Source of the DNA: Bacillota bacterium
GTDB lineage: Bacteria; Bacillota; UBA4882; UBA8346
Assembly (NCBI GenBank): GCA_023435225.1
Contig: JAEYRX010000069.1
Coordinates: forward strand, 1 to 6,323
Length of the DNA stretch: 6,323 nt
Direction: 5' to 3'
This document shows, piece after piece, positions 3,556 to 6,323 of this stretch. The notes under the pieces were generated by a model. The model was not told the DNA's origin, ran no database searches, and saw only the letters and a list, made by a program, of their open reading frames with translations. Numbering within the stretch: position 1 is the first letter of the stretch; every line of letters starts with the position of its first letter. Position numbers and translations under genes: made by a program.

Positions 3556-6009
3556 TCATTTTACTTCAGATGTAATATATTTCATCGGATCGACTAAGAT
3601 TTCCTCAATTCCTTTTGAAACAAAATATTGAATAACCTCATTTCGGCCATCATCTATAAAGCTTCGCGGCGGTATTTCAAGGGAGCAATTATCAATATTA
3701 AGCCCTTTCTTTTCCCAAAGCAGAACCAGTTCGATGATTCCCTCCGGCAGTTCCTTAATGGTTGATCCCTCCAGACTGAGAGATTCCAGACGTTGCAGTT
3801 TCCTGATTCTTATAGGCAGAGATGTCAACCCAGTGAATCCCAGGTCGAGGCTTTTTAAATTAACCAGATCTCCGATGCGATCCGGCAGTTCGGTGATTTT
3901 AGTCCCGTTCAAATCCAAATATTCCAATTTTATCAGGTTGCCGATTTTTTGGGGAACCATCGCGATCCCGGATCCCCTAAGATTCAGAATTCTTAACGCA
4001 CTTAGTTTAGTAAGCCCGAATGGAAATTGTTGCAGCCGCCCGCAGTGAATATTCAATATCTCAAGGCCGGTCATTTGTTCAATTCTCTGGTTGATGGTTT
4101 TAAGCCGGCTGCAGCGGATAGTTAGTTCTTTTAGATTTTTTAGCTCAAAAAACCATTCGGGCAGTTCTTCGATGGTAGAATATTCTATGACCAGTTTTGT
4201 GAGTGATTGAGCGTCCTTAAGGTCTTCCGGGATCCATTGGCTGTAATCATTAATCAAGTGAATCTCCTTAAGGTTTGTAAACCCTTTTAACGGGGGGATG
4301 TTTGACAAATGATCGGTCCGGAGTTTAAGATAAGCTAATTGGGTTAACTTTGTAATTTCCGGAGTAAGTTTAGTCAACCCGGTGTTGAAATTGATAAACT
4401 CAAGTGACTCCAGGCTGCCGATCTCCGGCGGGACCTCCTCCAGTCCGGTATTTTGAAGCGTTAGCTTCTTCAGTCTTTTTAGTTTTCCGATGCAAGCAGG
4501 GATGCTTTTTAAGGGTACATTACTAAAATCCAGTTCTTCCAAGTTAAATAGATTTCCCAATTCTTCCGGGATGGTCTGCGCCATATCATCGGAAGATGTT
4601 TCACCCTCAGAATTACCCGGAATTTCATCTTCTGAAACGCGATTAATAAACTTAAGGGTTTCCAGTTTTCGGATCTTTCCTATTTCCTGGAGAAGGTTTG
4701 TAAGGTTTGTAAGCTTTGTTAGTTTTTTGCCTTTTAGATGCAACCTTTTAAGCGCGGCAAGCTCGGCTATTTCCTGCGGCGGGATTGTTAAATCTCCGCA
4801 ATCCAAGGCCAGATCTTCCAAGTTTATCGGATTACGGAAAAAGGCCCCGTAATTTTCGAGGTTAGGGCATAGTATAGCCAGTTTTTTAAGGCCGGTCAAA
4901 TCCGCGAAAAAGGGCGGTAACACTTTTAGGCTGCGGCTTTCCAGCTGCAAGCCGATCAATTTCTCAAGCTTGGTAAGGTCATTGGAAATTGTTTTCAAGT
5001 TGTCACATTGAAGCGTGAGTTCTTCCAGGTTTTTAAGTTCAAAGAGCTCCCATGGAATTTCCTTAAGTTCACTGTTATGAATGCTCAATTGTTTGCTTTT
5101 GGTTATGGAAGCTTGAAAGATAGCATCAATAACCTCCTGAAATTCATCGGGTTTGCCGAGCAGAACCGCTTGGCCGATATAATCGATAATATCTAGTTCC
5201 AAAAAGGTTTCGGTATAATCCCCCGTATTGTCCGGCCCGTAAATAAGGAGACCTTGGTTTTGCTGTATGTCTAGCACATACCCTATTCGTTGTTCTTGTT
5301 CCCCTTTGCGTTTATAGAGTACCGGCCTGTTTTTGAATGGGCTTAATGATTCCAAGGTGATATTTTCATATAAAATTCCATCAGGTTCATATTCTTCAGG
5401 CCTCCGCGCCGGCATGGCGATTAGACCGCCTTTATAGCCGATATCGGCAAACCCGTCGGCTTGGTTACGGGCCCGCGCTTTAGAGGGTTTTACACTTTTA
5501 CCGCCCAACTTTTGCAAATAGTGCTTCATCATCCAATTGCCGGTTAAGATGGCCGCATCAACCGCCGTGCCTATCACCGAGACCCTGTTGATGTCAATTT
5601 GCTCATTTACCAGCAGATCAACTAGGGCTTTATTAAAAACACCACCTTCGACCGCATAGATCAGCGGAGTTTTTCCATCTTTGGTCATAGCGTTAACATT
5701 CACGCCGCAACCTAAAATCTTTCCTGACATTCGGTCACTGCCGTAAAAAGCCGTAAAATGCAAAGCTGTTTCATGTTTCCGGGTAAGGGCCCGGTACCTA
5801 GTCCCGTGGTCAATGATAAAGTTAAAAGCCGCTTCTTTTTGAAGCTCATCCGTATAACACAATATTTTGTGCAAAATGGTGTACCCGTCTTCAGGGTCAT
5901 AAGCAAAAGGATCAGCCCCCTTTTTAAGCAGCGTGGCCATTTTCCGGGGGATGTCTTTTTTGAAGTACACGGTTTCCCATAGTTTCTTCGTGAGATCGTC
6001 TTTGTTCAA
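3556..6009 (-). CDS. Ankyrin-repeat plus leucine-rich-repeat fusion protein
   Basis: The 817-residue protein has no signal peptide or membrane segment and is probably cytoplasmic. Residues 1-170 are degenerate ankyrin repeats: LLKKGADPFAYDPEDGYTIL, HETALHFTAFYG, DGKTPLIYAVEGG and a last one near GTAVDAAILTGNW. Residues 205-300 form a separate domain I do not recognise (RPVLYKRKGEQEQRIGYVLD, then ELDIIDYIGQ). Residues 306-783 hold about nineteen LRRs of 23 residues on the pattern LxxLxLxxxxLxxIPxxIxx, with a closing cap NIDNCSLEIPPRSF. These solenoids are protein-binding scaffolds; no kinase, GTPase or E3 motif is visible. The start is TTG 6009, with AGGAG and AAGG 11 and 7 nt upstream; a stop codon lies eight codons before it and no in-frame ATG precedes residue 24. 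It is followed by the heptad array and the luxR-like gene. LRR 6 and LRR 7 carry insertions. Confidence 0.9.
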   Translation of the reverse strand: MNKDDLTKKLWETVYFKKDIPRKMATLLKKGADPFAYDPEDGYTILHKILCYTDELQKEAAFNFIIDHGTRYRALTRKHETALHFTAFYGSDRMSGKILGCGVNVNAMTKDGKTPLIYAVEGGVFNKALVDLLVNEQIDINRVSVIGTAVDAAILTGNWMMKHYLQKLGGKSVKPSKARARNQADGFADIGYKGGLIAMPARRPEEYEPDGILYENITLESLSPFKNRPVLYKRKGEQEQRIGYVLDIQQNQGLLIYGPDNTGDYTETFLELDIIDYIGQAVLLGKPDEFQEVIDAIFQASITKSKQLSIHNSELKEIPWELFELKNLEELTLQCDNLKTISNDLTKLEKLIGLQLESRSLKVLPPFFADLTGLKKLAILCPNLENYGAFFRNPINLEDLALDCGDLTIPPQEIAELAALKRLHLKGKKLTKLTNLTNLLQEIGKIRKLETLKFINRVSEDEIPGNSEGETSSDDMAQTIPEELGNLFNLEELDFSNVPLKSIPACIGKLKRLKKLTLQNTGLEEVPPEIGSLESLEFINFNTGLTKLTPEITKLTQLAYLKLRTDHLSNIPPLKGFTNLKEIHLINDYSQWIPEDLKDAQSLTKLVIEYSTIEELPEWFFELKNLKELTIRCSRLKTINQRIEQMTGLEILNIHCGRLQQFPFGLTKLSALRILNLRGSGIAMVPQKIGNLIKLEYLDLNGTKITELPDRIGDLVNLKSLDLGFTGLTSLPIRIRKLQRLESLSLEGSTIKELPEGIIELVLLWEKKGLNIDNCSLEIPPRSFIDDGRNEVIQYFVSKGIEEILVDPMKYITSEVK
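4579..4638 (-). other. Acidic Ser-rich insertion within LRR 7
   Basis: LRR 7 of the ANK-LRR protein is about 41 residues long against 23 for its neighbours. The extra 18 or so residues (about 458-477) contain SEDEIPGNSEGETSSDDMAQ, strongly acidic and Ser/Thr-rich, and should project as a loop from the solenoid. The LRR register is restored on both sides, so this is an in-frame insertion and not a sequence error. Confidence 0.6.
4693..4728 (-). repeat. 9-bp tandem expansion inside LRR 6
   Basis: On the plus strand AAGGTTTGT occurs twice in tandem (4693-4710), followed by the variant AAGCTTTGT (4711-4719). On the minus strand this encodes LTKLTNLTNLL. LRR 6 is about 29 residues long, six more than the 23-residue norm, which equals two extra 9-bp units. 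It looks like recent slippage within the coding sequence. Confidence 0.6.
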
Positions 6010-6016
6010 AATAAAA

Positions 6017-6025
6017 CCTTCTCCT
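6017..6025 (-). promoter_or_regulatory. Ribosome binding site supporting the TTG start of the ANK-LRR gene
   Basis: AGGAGAAGG (6025-6017) holds two overlapping SD-like cores, AGGAG 11 nt and AAGG 7 nt before TTG 6009. No other start codon is in range, so the unusual TTG is well supported. Confidence 0.6.
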
Positions 6026-6039
6026 AGTGGTTATTCTTC

Positions 6040-6072
6040 AAATTCCGATGAATCACATCTATCGGGAAATTT
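6040..6072. repeat. Imperfect inverted repeat between the right-edge gene and the ANK-LRR gene
   Basis: Arms AAATTCCGAT (6040-6049) and ATCGGGAAATTT (6061-6072) pair over about ten bases with a small bulge and an 11-nt loop. No T-run follows on either strand, so it is a poor intrinsic terminator. It could be an operator or an mRNA structure in the leader of the ANK-LRR gene. Confidence 0.4.
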
Positions 6073-6076
6073 GGTT

Positions 6077-6104
6077 AGTTTATTCAATTATTCAATTCAA
6101 TCAA
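6077..6104 (-). promoter_or_regulatory. Possible promoter for the ANK-LRR gene
   Basis: On the minus strand TTGATT (6104-6099) and TAAACT (6082-6077) are separated by 16 nt, each matching four of six consensus positions. They lie about 70 bp before the TTG start and overlap the end of the upstream frame. Both hexamers are imperfect and the area is AT-rich, so chance is possible; read-through from the upstream gene is the alternative. Confidence 0.3.
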
Positions 6105-6233
6105 AGTAACGACCATTCCTTTGTTATTTTTAATGATAATCTTATCGTTTTCCCTCATACGGCACTTTCTATCTCTCAGCATCATATAACTCATTAACCG
6201 CTCTACTGCATACAATTCTGCCGTACAATACAA
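6084..6233 (-). CDS. Small overlapping frame, possible continuation of the right-edge gene after a frameshift
   Basis: The frame runs 49 codons from TTG 6233 to TGA at 6086-6084, one frame off from the membrane-protein frame it overlaps by 65 nt. It reads YCTAELYAVERLMSYMMLRD, then a basic stretch and KIIIKNNKGMVVTLIELNN, which looks protein-like (amphipathic helix, then a short beta-rich tail). There is only a weak GAGAGG before the TTG; internal ATGs (at MSYMM or MREND) lack clear SD sites. It joins the membrane frame at a run of six Ts (6237-6232), so a one-base change there would fuse the two into a continuous protein. Whether it is an independent small gene, the true C-terminus of the upstream gene, or chance cannot be settled here. 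Confidence 0.3.
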   Translation of the reverse strand: MYCTAELYAVERLMSYMMLRDRKCRMRENDKIIIKNNKGMVVTLIELNN

Positions 6234-6323
6234 AAAAGCCTCTCGTTCCTAAAATCAGCATTAATCCCAACGTCGCCAGCAAGAGCCATCCCACAACTTC
6301 ATTCGCTTTATCCAACTTTTCCA
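6169..6323 (-). CDS. C-terminal end of a membrane protein (runs off right edge)
   Basis: The minus-strand frame enters the window at 6321 (first complete codon) and reads 50 residues to a TAG at 6171-6169. It has a hydrophilic EKLDKANEV segment, one clear transmembrane helix (VVGWLLLATLGLMLILG), then a short tail ending AVNELYDAER. The N-terminal part lies outside the window, so family and function are unknown. It is co-oriented with the ANK-LRR gene, with about 159 nt between its stop and the TTG start, or 74 nt if the true end is the overlapping frame at 6084. The T6 run directly after the TM helix is where the two frames could join, so this stop may be the product of a frameshift. Confidence 0.5.
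   Translation of the reverse strand, partial: EKLDKANEVVGWLLLATLGLMLILGTRGFFVLYGRIVCSRAVNELYDAER

Noticed and set aside
4490..4852. Plus-strand frames of up to 120 residues opposite the LRR region
   Set aside because: Long antisense frames are expected opposite a leucine-rich periodic gene; their products are Ser/Arg-rich, with no domain pattern or SD site.
5712..5906. 64-residue minus-strand frame inside the ankyrin region
   Set aside because: It overlaps the well-supported ANK-LRR frame on the same strand, with no separate ribosome binding site or domain.

Overview
The window suggests a low-to-moderate GC bacterium with strong Shine-Dalgarno sites (AGGAG, AGGAGG) and apparent use of TTG and GTG starts. 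That mix, with WG-repeat and LuxR-type proteins, fits Bacillota best. This is inference only: there is no rRNA or other phylogenetic marker here.

Every convincing gene lies on the minus strand, so transcription runs right to left. At the right edge (6323 to about 6084) is the C-terminal end of a membrane protein, with a second overlapping frame that may mark a frameshift. Next is a large cytoplasmic-looking ankyrin plus leucine-rich-repeat protein (6009-3556). It is followed by a 21-bp tandem-repeat array that reads as coding heptads but has no usual start codon (3541-3386). Then come a membrane-anchored LuxR-type regulator (3352-2621) and a secreted or surface protein made of about ten WG repeats (2448-1045). 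At the left edge is the N-terminal part of a polytopic membrane protein of unknown role (435-1), with its own TATAAT -10 box and ribosome binding site.

The 609 bases from 436 to 1044 carry no convincing gene but are rich in structure. They hold a nested REP/MITE-like inverted repeat (481-644), a weak terminator-like hairpin (710-740), and two divergent copies of a roughly 100-nt element (745-844 minus, 872-971 plus). The two copies share two hairpins with compensatory base changes, which is the strongest sign of something undescribed in the window.

Working model (inference): the ANK-LRR protein, the tethered LuxR regulator and the secreted WG protein form a co-oriented module. The regulator's C-terminal half would sense something outside the membrane while its HTH controls the adjacent WG gene. 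The short luxR-WG gap holds a near-perfect 14-bp direct repeat, one copy of which covers the -35 position of a TATAAT-type promoter. No defence, mobile-element or metabolic function could be assigned from sequence alone.
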